From: Excoecaria cochinchinensis
Lineage: Eukaryota > Streptophyta > Magnoliopsida > Malpighiales > Euphorbiaceae
NCBI GenBank assembly: GCA_947683425.1
Contig: CANTUQ010000055.1
Location: forward strand, 23,120,001-23,184,000
Direction: 5' to 3'
Length of the DNA stretch: 64,000 nt
Shown here piece by piece: positions 22,400 through 33,568 of this stretch. The position numbers and the translations under genes are program-made. Within the stretch, counting starts at the first letter, position 1. Every line of letters begins with the position of its first letter. The notes beneath the pieces are model-generated. The model made no database searches, was not told the origin of the DNA, and saw only the letters and a list, made by a program, of their open reading frames with translations.

Positions 22400-22551
22400 T
22401 TAATATGCATTTGTTAATCATATTTTCCTGTAGTACAATAGGTATGACATTATCCTCTGGAGTTTCTATATAAAATCGTCTAACTGTTCCATATTTTATG
22501 TCTGAAAGACTAAGCTTCTCTAAAACTGGTGCAAAGGGGAAATGCAACATC
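22400..22551 (-). pseudogene. MES11-like methylesterase, captured 3' exon
   Basis: Minus strand after a CAG acceptor: an APVLEKLSLSDIKYGTVRRF segment followed by YIETPEDNVIPIVLQENM and INK. This matches the C-terminal part of plant methylesterases of the MES11-MES15 group. The start of the exon (DVA..) is joined to it with a small deletion that shifts the frame. The exon is part of a three-exon fragment inside CACTA-1. Confidence 0.8.
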
Positions 22552-22594
22552 CTGAGCCGAAAGATGCAAAAAGGAATATAAAATTTGATCTAAC

Positions 22595-22726
22595 CTTGGC
22601 TGGACTCTAATTGAACAACAACTCTCTCAATAATGACTTGTCTAGGTCAATAGCAGTTGGAGGTTGAGCATTCCCATTTGCATACACAAATATCTGTGCC
22701 TGTTGCATCAAATCATTTGAACCTGC
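22595..22726 (-). pseudogene. MES11-like methylesterase, captured middle exon
   Basis: Minus strand between a TGCAG acceptor and a GTTAGA donor: GSNDLMQQAQIFVYANGNAQ, then PPTAIDLDKSLLRELLFN, a TAG where family members have Gln, and SPAK. Exon borders are preserved, which shows that the capture was from genomic DNA, not from a spliced mRNA. The nonsense codon shows decay after capture. Confidence 0.85.
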
Positions 22727-23360
22727 CTGCAATCATTTTTAATAATTAGTAGGAAATAATTTAGGGGGAAAAAAACTTTACAATTGAACTTCTCCAGTAA
22801 TAATACCAATAAATGCACTCTTGAAAGCTGAGACTAATAGTTTGAATCTTTGCCCTAGCAAACCAAAAAGCTATCTTCAGATCTTGAAATTTTTTGGGTA
22901 CTTATAAATCCAGGGACTAGTACATGTTTTAAATCATGTCCTCGATAAAAAATACAAGCTAATTTGCATGAATGGAGAAACAACTTCCACAAATCCAAAT
23001 GAATCTTATGGTTAAAAACGTGCACATGAATCCACAAAGAATGCAGAAAGCTTAACACTGAAAAGGCTGAAAATAGTTCTTTACAAGAATTTACACGAAT
23101 GCAAGCAGTTACTTTTTCCTGGATGCTGTGCATGTGCATGCACCCTGATGGGTGTTTATTGTCTGGTGGAATCAATTGATACTTTTATTAGTTACAATTA
23201 AAAAAAAAAAGATCCCAGCTTCAATCAGCCATATTCTAGAAGAAATAAAAAAGTGAAAAAAAGAAAAAGGTAAAGTACAGTATTAAATTATACATATAAA
23301 TAAATATTTTCAAAATCAATGATTGGATTGGTATTGATGGAGATTGAGCAAAGGGTAAAC

Positions 23361-23504
23361 CTATTGAGAGAACATATCAAGAGTGCTTTATCCATTAGAC
23401 ACCATAAATGCAGCGATAAAAATAGCCTTCAGGATTCTAAAAGGAAATAACTCCATGGCATATGATATATAAGCACCACCAAAATCGTGTCCCACCAAAA
23501 TCAC
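23361..23504 (-). pseudogene. MES11-like methylesterase, captured alpha/beta-hydrolase core exon
   Basis: Minus strand after a GCAG acceptor: VILVGHDFGGAYISYAMELF, then PFRILKAIFIAAFMVSNG, a stop in place of Gln, STLDMFSQ and a GTTTAC donor. This is the nucleophile-elbow exon of a plant methylesterase; here the elbow reads GHDFGG, with Asp where catalytically active members have Ser, as I recall for several MES11-group proteins. The family hydrolyses methyl esters of hormones. The N-terminal exon is not seen. Confidence 0.85.
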
Positions 23505-24465
23505 CTGCATAATTCAGCGCAACAGTGTAACTTAAGTAAAGTATTGTATGATAACATCTTAAAACTGAACCTAGACACTTTCTGCCAAATATGCAATAAA
23601 TTTTCCAAAAGTTAACATAATTCTACTGTTGAGGAAATAAAATGCGAATTGATGTAGACCTCCCATTTCAAATTGAAAAAAGCAAGTTACTCCAGTTCAA
23701 TCAATTAGATATATCAATTCAGCACAAGTCGTCAATAAACAGAGCTAGAAGTCAATTTCTCTGTGAAATTGAAAAATTGGCACTTACAAGGTTTTTGAAT
23801 GTAGGAAAAACATATATAATTCAACACTCCCTTCAATATACAAAGTTGTAGGTAAAGACTCTATGAGTAATAAGAAAATTGGTGCTAAAAGGGTTTCAGT
23901 GAGGAAAGTATATATTGATTCATAACAGGTACCAGAGTTCAAAAGCATGCAAGTACCTATCTTGTAAGAAAGGAAGTGTGAAAACTTCCAAGCAAATTTA
24001 TAATTACCGAGAGCTTACTTCACAAGTAAATATGCCTAAGAAAACAAGTGCAATATAGTAATGAACACATAATTAGCGATAGTAATGAACACAAACTAAA
24101 ATGATGATTTATACGATTAGCTTAACCTAGAGAAGAAGACATGAATATTCTTTATAATAATAGTAAAAAAAAAAGTATTTACCTGTAGTCCAAGTTAGCA
24201 TTTAAAATAAATTAAAAAGAATCAAGAATAACACAAAACCTGGTTTAAATAATAAAAAGTGAACATATGTACTTTGCACTATCATCTAAGAAATCCAAAG
24301 AACAAGTGGAATAAAGCTTCTATGCCACAGCTTGTAAAGCTGACCCAAGTTTGGCCTACAAAACCCTCTAATTACTGCACCATTCTTCTCACACTCTAAT
24401 TTCATCCAAAACTGAATTATCAGATTTTTGCTAAAAAAATAAATTAAAATGACAAATCATTCATT

Positions 24466-24700
24466 TTCAATGGCTATGTCAAGATCAGATTACCAACACA
24501 ATATTGTTTATATTCTTGGTCTTTTTTGTTTCATGTTGTCATTGTAGCAAGGTAATGCAACTCAATTCACTGTTGGGGGAGCTAAGGGGTTGACAGTATG
24601 CTTGGACCAGGGAACATCAGCTACAAGACTTATGCTACTTGGGGAATCACCAAATAGGTTCATTTTGGTTGGTCTTACCAAGATTACCTTCTAAATTCTC
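24466..24700 (+). pseudogene. Phytocyanin / early nodulin-like (ENODL) fragment in CACTA-1
   Basis: Plus strand from an ATG near 24466: a hydrophobic signal-peptide-like run (HNIVYILGLFCFMLSL), a TAG stop, then QGNATQFTVGGAKGLTV, which resembles the start of a mature plastocyanin-like domain (FTVGG..KGW). A weaker PNRF block follows, in line with the (S/N)RFQ(I/V)GD step. No copper ligands are readable, and ENODLs often lack them. It is opposite in orientation to the MES11-like exons, so it is a separate capture. Assignment is by motif only. Confidence 0.55.
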
Positions 24701-25194
24701 ATGAAATTAGACAAGGATTTCCTTAAAATTCTAAATAACATATATGTCAAGCATTTAATCATTCATTTCGGATTGAAGTTTTAAGACTTTATCTGTTCTA
24801 ATATTCTCGTTCAAGGAAAGATAACAAAGACAGGATATTCTCTGTACAAACACACAAATCGTCCTCATTGCCAACAAAAATACACGATCCAGATATGAAG
24901 TTATCAAAATAAAAGGAATAAACCTTAAAGATTCACAAGAAAGTCTTTAAACTTAACAAAATTTGCAGTGGATTACGGGAACATACCTTTTTTGTCCATT
25001 TAGCTTCACTGGAAACCATCTGATGGTAGAAAACTAGATCGTATGTTCACCTTCCTCTTCCTTTTGCTGTCTAATCTCGCCAAAAACCTCAACAAAGATG
25101 ATAATTTTAACATTAAAAACACTCACACAGGAGCAGAACAACTTTTAAACACTTACATTTATTCGAGTTTTACGTGAATCTAACTTACCTCTCA

Positions 25195-25565
25195 CAACTA
25201 GAAGCAACTGGAGTTGTTAGCTGCCTTATACACCGCCGGCGAGAAGGGGCGGCGGGACCAGTGCTGGGGGATTGGGGAAAATTGGGGATTCTGGGATTTT
25301 AGGTCTGTGGGATTTTAGGTCTCTCGCCGTCGGAGCTCGCCAGAAAATGCAGAGGAAGCTTCGGGTCTCCTCCTACTCTCCTGGATCAACGACGCCACGA
25401 CGAGGGAGAGATGGGCGTGATCGATAACGGCGAGGAGCCCGCCGCTCGTCGTCGACCATTGCCTCACCACGCTGTCTCTGCCGTCACGCTCTCCCTCTCT
25501 CTCTCTTTCTCCCCCTCTTTCCCCGATCTCCCCTGTTCGTGTCCCTCCCTTTGTTTTCTTTTTGT
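25195..25565. other. GC-rich island inside CACTA-1
   Basis: A block with repeated CGCCG/GCGGC strings, much richer in G+C and CpG than the surrounding AT-rich DNA, ending in a (CT)n run at 25490-25520. It resembles the 5' end or promoter of a plant gene more than transposon sequence. No coding product is recognised on either strand. It may be the captured 5' end of the minus-strand or another gene. Confidence 0.5.
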
Positions 25566-26059
25566 TTCTCAATATACCCAATAATTCAAGCTAAATCTTA
25601 CTTGTCCAGATAATTCTAGACCCATAGAAATTATCACATGTTATAATTACTTTTATTTGCCCATTTACATGTAAACATACATATATATTTATATATATAT
25701 ACTTGTCTAAAATTTATTTGAATAATTAAATTATGTAGTTTTAAAGAAAATTTCACTTTTTATGCGTTAAAAATTATCCTTCGATAAAATTTTGACCTAT
25801 CAAAACACTGTTCACAATGTCAGAATTTTCAGGGCATTACACGTAGTCCCCTTGTAATAGCCAATTTGGATCGTTAAAAATAACGTTTATATTTTCGTTT
25901 TTCAATTTAAAGTTTAAAGTGTATTTTCGTAATTTTATTAATTTTTTAATATAAATTGTTGTTTACCTTACTTTTGAAAGGGGACTCGGAATTTTGAATA
26001 AAATATATTTTTTATTATACTTTCGCTGCATCACTTAATTTCTTTGTCATATATCAGCA

Positions 26060-26800
26060 TTACAACCAACTGTTACGAAAAAAAATTATTATCATTAATT
26101 GATTGTATTGGTGAAGAAATTGTATTTCGTCATAATATATTCCTTTTTGGTAACATATTTATTTATCATAAATAACATTATTGTGATGAAATAATTTTAT
26201 CGTCACTAATTCATTAAATTGTGACAAAAATAATTAATGTCACAAAAACATTAAGTATTTCATGACGAATTTATATGTCGCAAATAGTAAATTTTTCCGT
26301 TATATTTTTTTCCTCCAAAAGAAAAAGGTTGAAAATTTTTCCTTCATATCAAAGGTGACGAAATTGTACCTCGTCACAGTATATTCATTTTTTGTGATAT
26401 ATTTATTTGTCATAATATAATAATTTTTTATGCCGATATGTTATTTGTGACGAAATTATTTTATTATCACTAATTTATTTAATTATGACAAAAATAATTT
26501 GTCATGAAAAATAAATTTTTTGTGACGATTTTATACGTTGCAATAACTTATTATTTTGTCATTATATTTTTTTCCCTCCAAAAAAAAGGTGGGAAATTAT
26601 CTCTCCTAAAGAAACTATGACGAAATATATCTTTTCATCACAAAATTAATCTTTTAGTGACGATAATTAAAACATAAAATGACGCAAGATAATTTCGTCA
26701 CAGTAATAAATAGTATGGTGACGTTTTAAAAAATTTGTCGTTGTAAGTTATAATTAGTGACGAAATTTTATGCGTCATTAAAAAATTTGTCACAAAAAGT
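26060..26800. repeat. CACTA-1 right subterminal repeats
   Basis: The same GTGACGAAA/TTTCGTCAC motif set as at the left end, mirrored, reaching to within about 40 bases of the terminal inverted repeat. The last repeat groups (26630-26800) are the best preserved. Confidence 0.85.
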
Positions 26801-26816
26801 CAAATTTCTTGTAGTG

Positions 26817-27228
26817 GCAGTAACAAGTAGATAGGATTAATTTGGGACAAAGAGGGGGAAGGATCAGTAGAAGAAGAAAAACGAGAGAGAGAGGAGGAGG
26901 GACAGATTTTTGCTCTCCCTTTTACGTTTCTTCCTTCATTTAAGCCATATCTATCCCTTCTTTCGCTCTCCAAATCCTCACCTTCCACTTGTCACTCATC
27001 TAATGGTCTTTAATAAAAATCTGCCCAACTCACACACAAACACACATACACCCAATTATATCTCCTTATATACAATAAATCCAAAGGGATCAAATAATAA
27101 TTTAACCTTGAGTTCACACTTAAAACAAAATATATCTGAAATACAAATACTTAGCCAAAAACACAAGTTAAGCCATTCTCATACCCTAATGGTGTTAAGA
27201 TGACTAGGGTACAAGTCGGGGCCTTACA
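26817..27228 (-). mobile_element. Right half (U3 start) of the chromovirus-type LTR split by CACTA-1
   Basis: The minus strand begins TGTAAGGCCCCGACTTGTAC and continues with CCTAGTC, an LTR start resembling the other chromovirus LTR starts in the window (TGTAATNNCC..GTACCCTAG). It abuts gag of another element at 27229, so its element inserted there. An AGAGAGAG stretch and an AAAAATCTG motif near 26880-26915 match the promoter-proximal module of related LTRs. Confidence 0.65.
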
Positions 27229-28180
27229 CCCCAATGGGTTTTCCCACAATATTCACATACTGCTGGGGCACTTCCTCTACTTGATGCAGCTGAAACACCA
27301 ACTTCAGAAGCTATTATCATCCTACCTGACTTCTCATGACCCAATGGTTTTTGGGGTGCACTAAACATATTTTGACTGTCTTTAGTCTCACGAATTCTCT
27401 TACCAGAAACAAATCCAGACCGACTATCCTGTGACTTCCTCTTTTGATCTTTTCTTTGAACTATCTCAGACTTTTCTACCTTTAAAGCAGCTAACACCAA
27501 CTGATAATAACTCACTAATCGCAAAGATGTCATTGCCACTATCAATCCTTTAATTACTTCATTTATACCTTCTTCAAATTGTCGACATTTAAACTCTTCA
27601 GTCATTAAGGCGTAAGGTACATACTTACTAAGTCGGCTAAATTCTTTTTCATATTCAACCACATTTAAGTTTCTCTGCTTAAGATTTACAAATTCTCTCC
27701 ACCTAACCTCTCTATAAGCCTTAGTAACATATTTCTTTTCAAACTCCTGGACAAAGAAATCCTAGGTCAAATTAACAGGTCGTTGAGGATTCCTTAACAC
27801 TAAATTCCACCAGTCATATGCTGGACCTTGTAACAATGATACTGCACACAACACTCGTTGTTCCTACGAACAATTTATTTCTTGCAATATTCTCTCTGTC
27901 TTTTCTATCCGAAATTCTACTATATCAGAATCTACAGAAGTTCCTCTAAATTCCTCTGCTCCTCATTTCCTAATGAAATCTAAAGGATCCTTAGGGGCAA
28001 TCAATCTATCTATCATTTGCATTAATCCTTGTACTAACATGGGATTTTTCGGGACCAGGTGCGGATTCCTTGCTGGTGGAGGCTCAGGTACATGTGGATT
28101 AACATAAGCTGGGTTAACACTTCCAGTTGTTTCGCCTATCTCTTCACTAGTATCAGATTCCATTAGCACTCAATAAAATA
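27229..28180 (-). pseudogene. Chromovirus gag, 3' truncated
   Basis: Minus strand from a start near 28163 (MESDTSEEIGETTGSVNPAY). Gag continues through stops to AYDWWNLVL and VTKAYREVRWREFVNL, then VEYEKEFSRLSKYVPYALMT and FEEGINEVIKGLIVAMTSLR, a basic linker, and the first half of a CCHC knuckle (VCEYCGKTHWG). It is cut at 27229 by the LTR ending TTACA. The pattern is that of Tekay/Del-type gag. Several stops (near 27765, 27870 and 27965) make it a pseudogene. Confidence 0.85.
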
Positions 28181-28274
28181 AGGAAAACAACATCTGCATT
28201 ATGGCCACACTTTAAACAAACTCATATCAATTCTATTCATTATGAATCCTATAGTCTAGAACTGCATAAACCTT

Positions 28275-28287
28275 TGCTCTGATACCA
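28275..28287 (-). other. Primer binding site, tRNA-iMet type
   Basis: The minus strand reads TGGTATCAGAGCA, complementary to the 3' end of initiator tRNA-Met, just upstream of gag. The LTR that should lie 5 bases away is found only after CACTA-2, at 41894. Confidence 0.9.
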
Positions 28288-28309
28288 TAACTTGCACTAC
28301 AAGAAAAAG

Positions 28310-28480
28310 GAGTATTAGTGACTAAAATTAACGAAGGTAAAAATTTTCGGTCCCTAAACATATAATAATAGGGACCGAAATTTTTTCCCTTCATCCACTC
28401 TCATTTTTTGGGCCAACAAACAGCAAAGGTAAGAATTTACTGTCGCTATAAATGAAAAATTTGGTCCCTGATTCTGAAGC
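28310..28480. repeat. CACTA-2 left subterminal repeats
   Basis: Copies of TTCGGTCCCTAAA / TAGGGACCGAAA in both orientations within 200 bases of the terminus, matching those at 41400-41880. The set is short on this side. Confidence 0.8.
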
Positions 28481-30230
28481 TAGGCGCAGGAACATATCCC
28501 GCTTTTTCTTTTGCCCTTTAGAACCACTCCACTTTTTCTTATGCCCTTTAGAACCCCTTCGTAAAAACACTTGAAAAATAATTTGCTGAAATTTATTTAC
28601 TGAAAAAGAAACCCTAAATCTTTCTCTCCAACAGCATAAAACGAGATTCCAGATCATGATGGAGCTTTGCATCCTCCTCCTCCTGCCTCATTTTCTTTTC
28701 TTTTGACTTCTTCTACGTTTTTCTTTACTTCAACATTAAATAATCCTCAAACCTTCTGATTCTCTTCTAGCTTCATTACCCAATTGAAGAAACTTACTTC
28801 AATGCTCAAAAAGGTACTACTTCATCACTGATCTTACTTTTTATTTTGATTTCCATTTCTTTTATGATTAATTTATTCGGATTTCAATCCTTATGAACCT
28901 GAAAATGCGATGTAGTTTAAGTATCCCCATCCTCTCTTGCACTCTATTCTATACTGCATTAAGAAATAAATTTTAGTCTTCTTTTTTAATTTTTTTTACT
29001 CTTTACCTATGTTCTATACTCTTACCCGACTTTTTGTTTGTCTAGATCTACTCCATAGTTGATATAGGGTATCGACTTGTGCAATTCTATCCAAATTCAT
29101 AGAGATACAGGTTTGCACTCTCTTTTTCTGCTTGCTTTGTATTTTTTTAGTTAATCGTCTTCTTGATTTAAATATCTCTACTGAATTTTTTTTATCTCAT
29201 GCTTTAGAAAGCTTTCCTAATTTGCATACATATTTTTTAATCTCATCACGGAAGTGATTCTTTTTTTTTTTCTTTGTAATAGAAATGACAAGTGTAAATT
29301 TCAGCTCAATAATTTGTATCATTAGAGAAATAATCGACTTTAGTGGCTGCTTGCTAGGTTGTTGCCATTGTATGATGATTTTAGTGGTGTTGATTTTTGA
29401 CTCCTAGTGCCCTAATATAAGTCCTTGTTTTCTCATATATATTGACAAAGCACTAAAACAATCAGCTTTGAACTTTTGTCTGCCTATGAAAGGAATAGAG
29501 TCCTTCTTGGTTTAGGCCTCTCTATAACTGATTATTATTTCCGTGTCTAGCTCTATATTTGTAGTTGTTTCATTTTACAACTCTGTACACACGTTATTCT
29601 GTTTCACTTGCTGTTGTATATATGTACACTTAATGAATGAGAATGTATATCAGTAGTTTACTCCTATAGCCTATAATCCTTTCCATAAAATAGTTACACA
29701 GCATTTGAGGATTTTGTAAAGCATTCCAACTCTATATTGATTTTGTTTTCTACATTTTATATTCCATTTGTGCTTGTATTAAAGTTAAATAACAGGTTAA
29801 GCAGTTTTACCTCTTAGCTTTTGATTTCTGAATATGGATCCCATAAAGGATTGAAAATATTATATTCGGTTAGATTTGTTTTTGGAGTTGTTAGATTCAA
29901 TTCCTCCAAAAAGACATGTGAAGCAATAGTGTTTCAAGTGGCAAATTATTTGTCTTTGTTTTGCAATACAAAATTACTCCATAAGTGCAAATGAGTTTCG
30001 TCATGGCTTCAACATTGTTGTTACTGCATGCCTTTGTGATTTTTGGCCCGTTCTTATACTCACTCCATCTTCGCTACGTTTGCCTTGGGCTTTAGTAAAT
30101 TTTTTTTAATTGCATTAATATTTCACTTTTGAAGAAAGCTCTCTTTTTTTCAAAAAACTAATCTGTATACTTTGAAGAAAGCATTCTCTTTTTCAAAAAA
30201 ACTAATATGTATACTCATGCTTTCTTGCAG
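28481..30230 (+). other. CACTA-2 interior: leader-like sequence and intron-like DNA
   Basis: 28580-28815 looks like a gene 5' leader: C/T-rich, then a GTACTACTTC donor-like step after CTCAAAAAG. A further exon-like, non-coding stretch ends near 29109 with ATACAG before GTTTGC. The rest is T-rich intron-like DNA up to the TTCTTGCAG acceptor at 30222-30230. No protein is recognised. It may be the captured 5' end of the helicase gene or simply filler. Confidence 0.4.
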
Positions 30231-30272
30231 ATGATTCATCAATGGCTGAATATTCCTTCATCTGATATACTT
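30231..30272 (+). pseudogene. CHR18/SMARCAL1-like helicase, captured exon a
   Basis: Flanked by TTCTTGCAG and GTATGTTT splice sites; encodes MIHQWLNIPSSDIL, which matches the plant CHR18 (SMARCAL1-type SNF2) segment just after helicase motif Ia. SMARCAL1-type proteins anneal RPA-bound DNA at stalled forks. The exon is open and both splice sites are intact. Confidence 0.8.
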
Positions 30273-30452
30273 GTATGTTTTCTCTTGCCCAATTAAGCTT
30301 TTATATTTGTTTGTCTTTCCAAAGTTAGAAATAAAATAGCTTATCATTTCCCCAAGTCCTACTCTTTTCCTTTTGAATGCTTTTCTATAATCTTCATTCT
30401 TGCTTTCGTGTCCTTCTCCTAACAAGTGAACATTAATAGGTTATTCTATCTC

Positions 30453-30595
30453 AATGGAGTGGATCAAATAGATGTGATTTTATAATAGCATCATCAAATA
30501 CCAAGGGCAGTATTCATCTTGATGGTCTATTCAACATCATTTCTTATGATGTGGTCCCTAAATTACAAAATGTTTTAATGGAAACGGAGTTTAAG
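30453..30595 (+). pseudogene. CHR18/SMARCAL1-like helicase, captured exon b
   Basis: Encodes GSNRCDFIIASSNTKGSIHL, then DGLFNIISYDVVPKLQNVLM and ETEFK, before a GTACTA donor. The reading is uninterrupted and corresponds to the SNF2 N-terminal lobe of CHR18 just before its DESH helicase motif II. The acceptor side (about 30451) is uncertain. The next expected exon with DESH is absent. Confidence 0.85.
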
Positions 30596-31213
30596 GTACT
30601 ATGAATAAAAAGTCTGTTTTGCCCAAAACTTTCTGCTTAGGAGGTAAGTCTAGTTTTTGAATTCCAAATTCCAATCTTCTTGAATAACCTTTCCATTCAT
30701 TATTGATGTTTTTGCTTGAAATATAGTGCATGCTGGATGGTTGGTGAGGAGACCACTAGAATTTGTAAAATTATAGAATGCTGATTAGATAAAGTGGGAG
30801 GTGATTCACAAATGTTATTTAGAAGATTATCATCATTATGACAAATGCTAGGATTTTCTAGAACATATAAAGCATCAATCTAGGGATAAATTAGAATATA
30901 CAGAGTTGAGCATGCTGCAAAATAGGGGAACACTGTTTTGAGTTTTTGAAGATGGTTCACCAGAGAGGAGAGCTTTGTAAGAAATTATGTGTCCTTAAAA
31001 AGTAATTATGCTTAACTATATGTTCTTGTTGATGGTTTTACAAGCTTTAGGCATTTTTATCTAATATAATATGTCTATGATCATAACATAAGTGGTGATG
31101 TAGGTTCCATTTAAATAATAAATGTAGGGTTGAAATAACCCCCATTAGAAGTTATTATTTTCTGTCATTTGAACTTTTGAAAGGGATTATATGTAAAGCT
31201 TTTACATGTTGTA

Positions 31214-31278
31214 GATGGAAGCTTTATATCCTGGTGTTTACAAGAATATTCATGAATATGGTAAATGATACTGTAAAA
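31214..31278 (+). pseudogene. CHR18/SMARCAL1-like helicase, captured exon c
   Basis: After a TTGTAG acceptor: MEALYPGVYKNIHEYGK, a TGA stop, YCKR. It corresponds to LEALYP(D)VYKN(V)HEYGNRYCKG of the family. The donor is lost (GG-CTAAG), and one nonsense codon shows decay. Confidence 0.8.
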
Positions 31279-31400
31279 GGCTAAGTTATCTTTTTATTGT
31301 TAAAAAGAAACCTATATTTTTATTGTTAAAAGGAAACCTTCTTTATTAATAAATGTTCTGGATGTTAGCCATGCTATCATTTCAAAAATTATTTGTCTAG

Positions 31401-31529
31401 GGTATTTTTGGAGTTTATCAAGGTGAAAGTAACCATGAAGAGTTGCACAACTTGATGAAGGCAACAGTGATGATTCGTAGACTTAAAAAGGATGTCCTTT
31501 CTAAGCTTCCTTTAAAGCGTCGACAACAA
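31401..31529 (+). pseudogene. CHR18/SMARCAL1-like helicase, captured exon d
   Basis: Between a TGTCTAG acceptor and a GTAAAC donor, 43 codons are open: GIFGVYQGESNHEELHNLMK, then ATVMIRRLKKDVLSKLPLKR and RQQ. MIRRLKKDVL is a signature of SNF2 annealing helicases (end of the first lobe). It is the best-preserved captured exon in the window. Confidence 0.9.
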
Positions 31530-32056
31530 GTAAACTTGATTTACTTTATAACTTTTCCTATCTACTTTTTGTGTGTTGCTCAATCTGCCTTGATCGGATT
31601 GTAGCAAGCATTTTCGTGTTATGCATGTTCTATCAAACACAATATTATGCTAAAAAATAACTAAACAACATAATCATTAATTACTAGAAGTATTGGGGAG
31701 ATTTTGGAAAATAAAAAATCTAATTCAAAAATAATTTGCAATGCAGCTTCTTGAGATCTTTGATGCATTAGCTTTGTATTCTTTTGAATTTAATGCACTT
31801 AATTGTATTTTTAGATTTTGTTAGACTTTTGTACACATCAACTGAATGCATTTTTTTCCTCATTGTGAAGTTGGCACTCAATAAATGCTGGATTACATAC
31901 CTCTGCAGTTCTTACTCTATTTGTGCATGCGCATATGCATGTTATGTCTACACGCTGGTGGCTTCATTATATAAATACACAGAAATATGTATATAGAATG
32001 AAATTTTTGGAATATGGTTCTTGGTTTGTTGACATTTTGTCTATGACATGTTCCAG

Positions 32057-32214
32057 GTGCCTTTAAGTGATATACAAATTTTGGGCAAACTCGAGTGGAA
32101 CAGATAATGCAGCAGCTGAAGTCAGGAACTCTAGAAACCTGGGAAGGTCAAGACTCTCAATTAGCTGATCAGCCTGATGATCCCAAGGCATCTGCTTCAC
32201 AAATTGACTTTAAG
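32057..32214 (+). pseudogene. SF1/KH-type RNA-binding protein, captured exon 1
   Basis: After TTCCAG: a frame reading RVEQIMQQLKSGTLETWEGQ and DSQLADQPDDPKASASQIDF, ending before a GTAAAC donor. It resembles the region upstream of the KH domain in plant SF1/branch-point-binding-like proteins. The N-terminal ~15 codons of the exon contain a stop or frame change. It lies between helicase exons d and e and in the same orientation. Confidence 0.7.
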
Positions 32215-32302
32215 GTAAACTTATGGTTGATTGTGTATTCCCTATTTACTATTTGAAATTTGCAATTTTATTAAGCACTAATGATGTATTTTGTTGGTGA
32301 AG

Positions 32303-32342
32303 GATTTGGAAAATCTGAAACTCGAAAGGCGGGAGATTATAG
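32303..32342 (+). pseudogene. SF1/KH-type protein, captured exon 2
   Basis: Forty bases between GTGAAG and GTACAC encode DLENLKLERREII. In SF1-like proteins this LERE/LERRE helix precedes the KH domain. It continues in frame with exon 3 (GEILKLNQSF). Confidence 0.75.
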
Positions 32343-32805
32343 GTACACTGGAAATTTTCTCTTAGATTATATATTCCTTCAGGATACTAACTCCAGAAAT
32401 GCTCAAACTTTGACTTGCCATCTGTTTGAATGCTTACACCTGTAACTTCTTGCAGTCAAGTACTTAACTAGATTAATTATTTCCAAGTGTTTTTGGCTGG
32501 TTTGTCTCACCAAAATGGCTATCTAGAAAATTGAAGTGAAAATGTTTCTTGGGAGGGACAGGAAAGACAAGCATAGTCAAGAGGAATGAGAGACATTATA
32601 TACACAGCTTGTTAATACTTATGTTTCTTGCTTTTTTCCTTTTTTTTAAACTAGGCACCTTGTTATAAAAGAAAAAAGAAGAATCTTTTTACTGTTAAAA
32701 TAATCATCTGAGTCATAGTTTGGGCACTGCTTGTATTTATGCATTCTATGAATTGCTGGTCGTAATTTGCTGCTTCATAATATACTTGTCTCCTTTAATT
32801 TCCAG

Positions 32806-32888
32806 GTGAAATACTTAAACTGAATCAAAGCTTCAAGCCTCTGCCTGATTATGAACCTTTACCAAAAGAGGCAACAGTTCCTATTCCT
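32806..32888 (+). pseudogene. SF1/KH-type protein, captured exon 3
   Basis: Between TTTCCAG and GTAAGT: EILKLNQSFKPLPDYEPLPK then EATVPIP. This is the proline-rich lead into the KH domain (compare ...FKPPADYRPP.KL..KIPI in SF1). Both splice sites are consensus. Confidence 0.8.
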
Positions 32889-33490
32889 GTAAGTTAAATT
32901 TGGACTGTTTTCATTTTACATACCCTTTTCTTATTCTACAATTCCACTTATTAATAAAAATAGTTTTGTTTGCTCTATATTATATATCCCAAAAGTTTTT
33001 CTGTTTTTTTCTTAATGAATATGAACAATTATTCTATTATTCTTATTGCTAGCATGAATTGATGTTCAATCTGAGGACTTTTGGCTTGCAGGACTCCCTT
33101 AACTGTATTTGTAGTCGGAAGCTATTATTGACAACTATGATCTATAGATATCTTTTCTTTTTTATTCCTCTTAAGTTTTCAATAAGATTCTTAGGAAACC
33201 AATGGTACATGCAACAGTTTACAAGAGCAAAAGACTTAAGTTTAGAATGGGTATGCCTTAGAGATGGATTGGGATATCATACATGGTCTAAGGAATTATT
33301 TATATTGCTATTAGAAATTCCATATTAACTATAAATGCTGCTGGATGCAAGTAGCTGTTTTGTTTCATATTTGGCTTAGTATAGTGTGATCTAATTTCCT
33401 TCTTTAATTGTAAAACCAAGATTTTACCTTTTGCTCATAAGTTAAGAATAGACATATTGGAATCATATAAGTTATATGTTGCCTCTACAG

Positions 33491-33568
33491 ATCAAAGACC
33501 GTCCAGGGTACAACTTTCTTTGTCTGATATTTGGGCCTGGTGGTGAGACTCAAAAGCGACTAGAAAAG
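33491..33568 (+). pseudogene. SF1/KH-type protein, captured exon 4 (KH domain start)
   Basis: Between CTACAG and GTTAGT: IKDRPGYNFLCLIFGPGGET then QKRLEK. This is the start of a KH domain with a GPGG variant of the GxxG loop and the PGYNF..L.FGP signature of SF1-type KH domains, which bind the branch-point sequence. The remainder of the KH domain is missing. Confidence 0.85.

Larger units (their letters stand above)
20989..26816. mobile_element. CACTA-1: non-autonomous CACTA transposon with captured gene pieces (Pack-CACTA)
   Basis: Bounded by terminal inverted repeats CACTACAAGAAATT (20989) and AATTTCTTGTAGTG (to 26816, exact over the outer 14 bases) and flanked by a 3-bp target duplication GCA (20986-20988 and 26817-26819). 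Subterminal regions are packed with GTGACGAAA / TTTCGTCAC motifs in both orientations. No transposase is readable. Inside are minus-strand exons of a MES11-like methylesterase and a plus-strand phytocyanin-like piece, plus a GC-rich block at 25200-25560. Length 5,828 bp. All hallmarks of CACTA (En/Spm) elements are present. Confidence 0.93.

Noticed and set aside
28391..28672. Minus-strand 93-codon frame at the left end of CACTA-2
   Set aside because: It overlaps subterminal repeats and A/T-rich leader-like DNA, and no motif was found.
31784..31996. 70-codon open frame as a gene
   Set aside because: It lies in an intron-like stretch between captured exons and shows no family motif.
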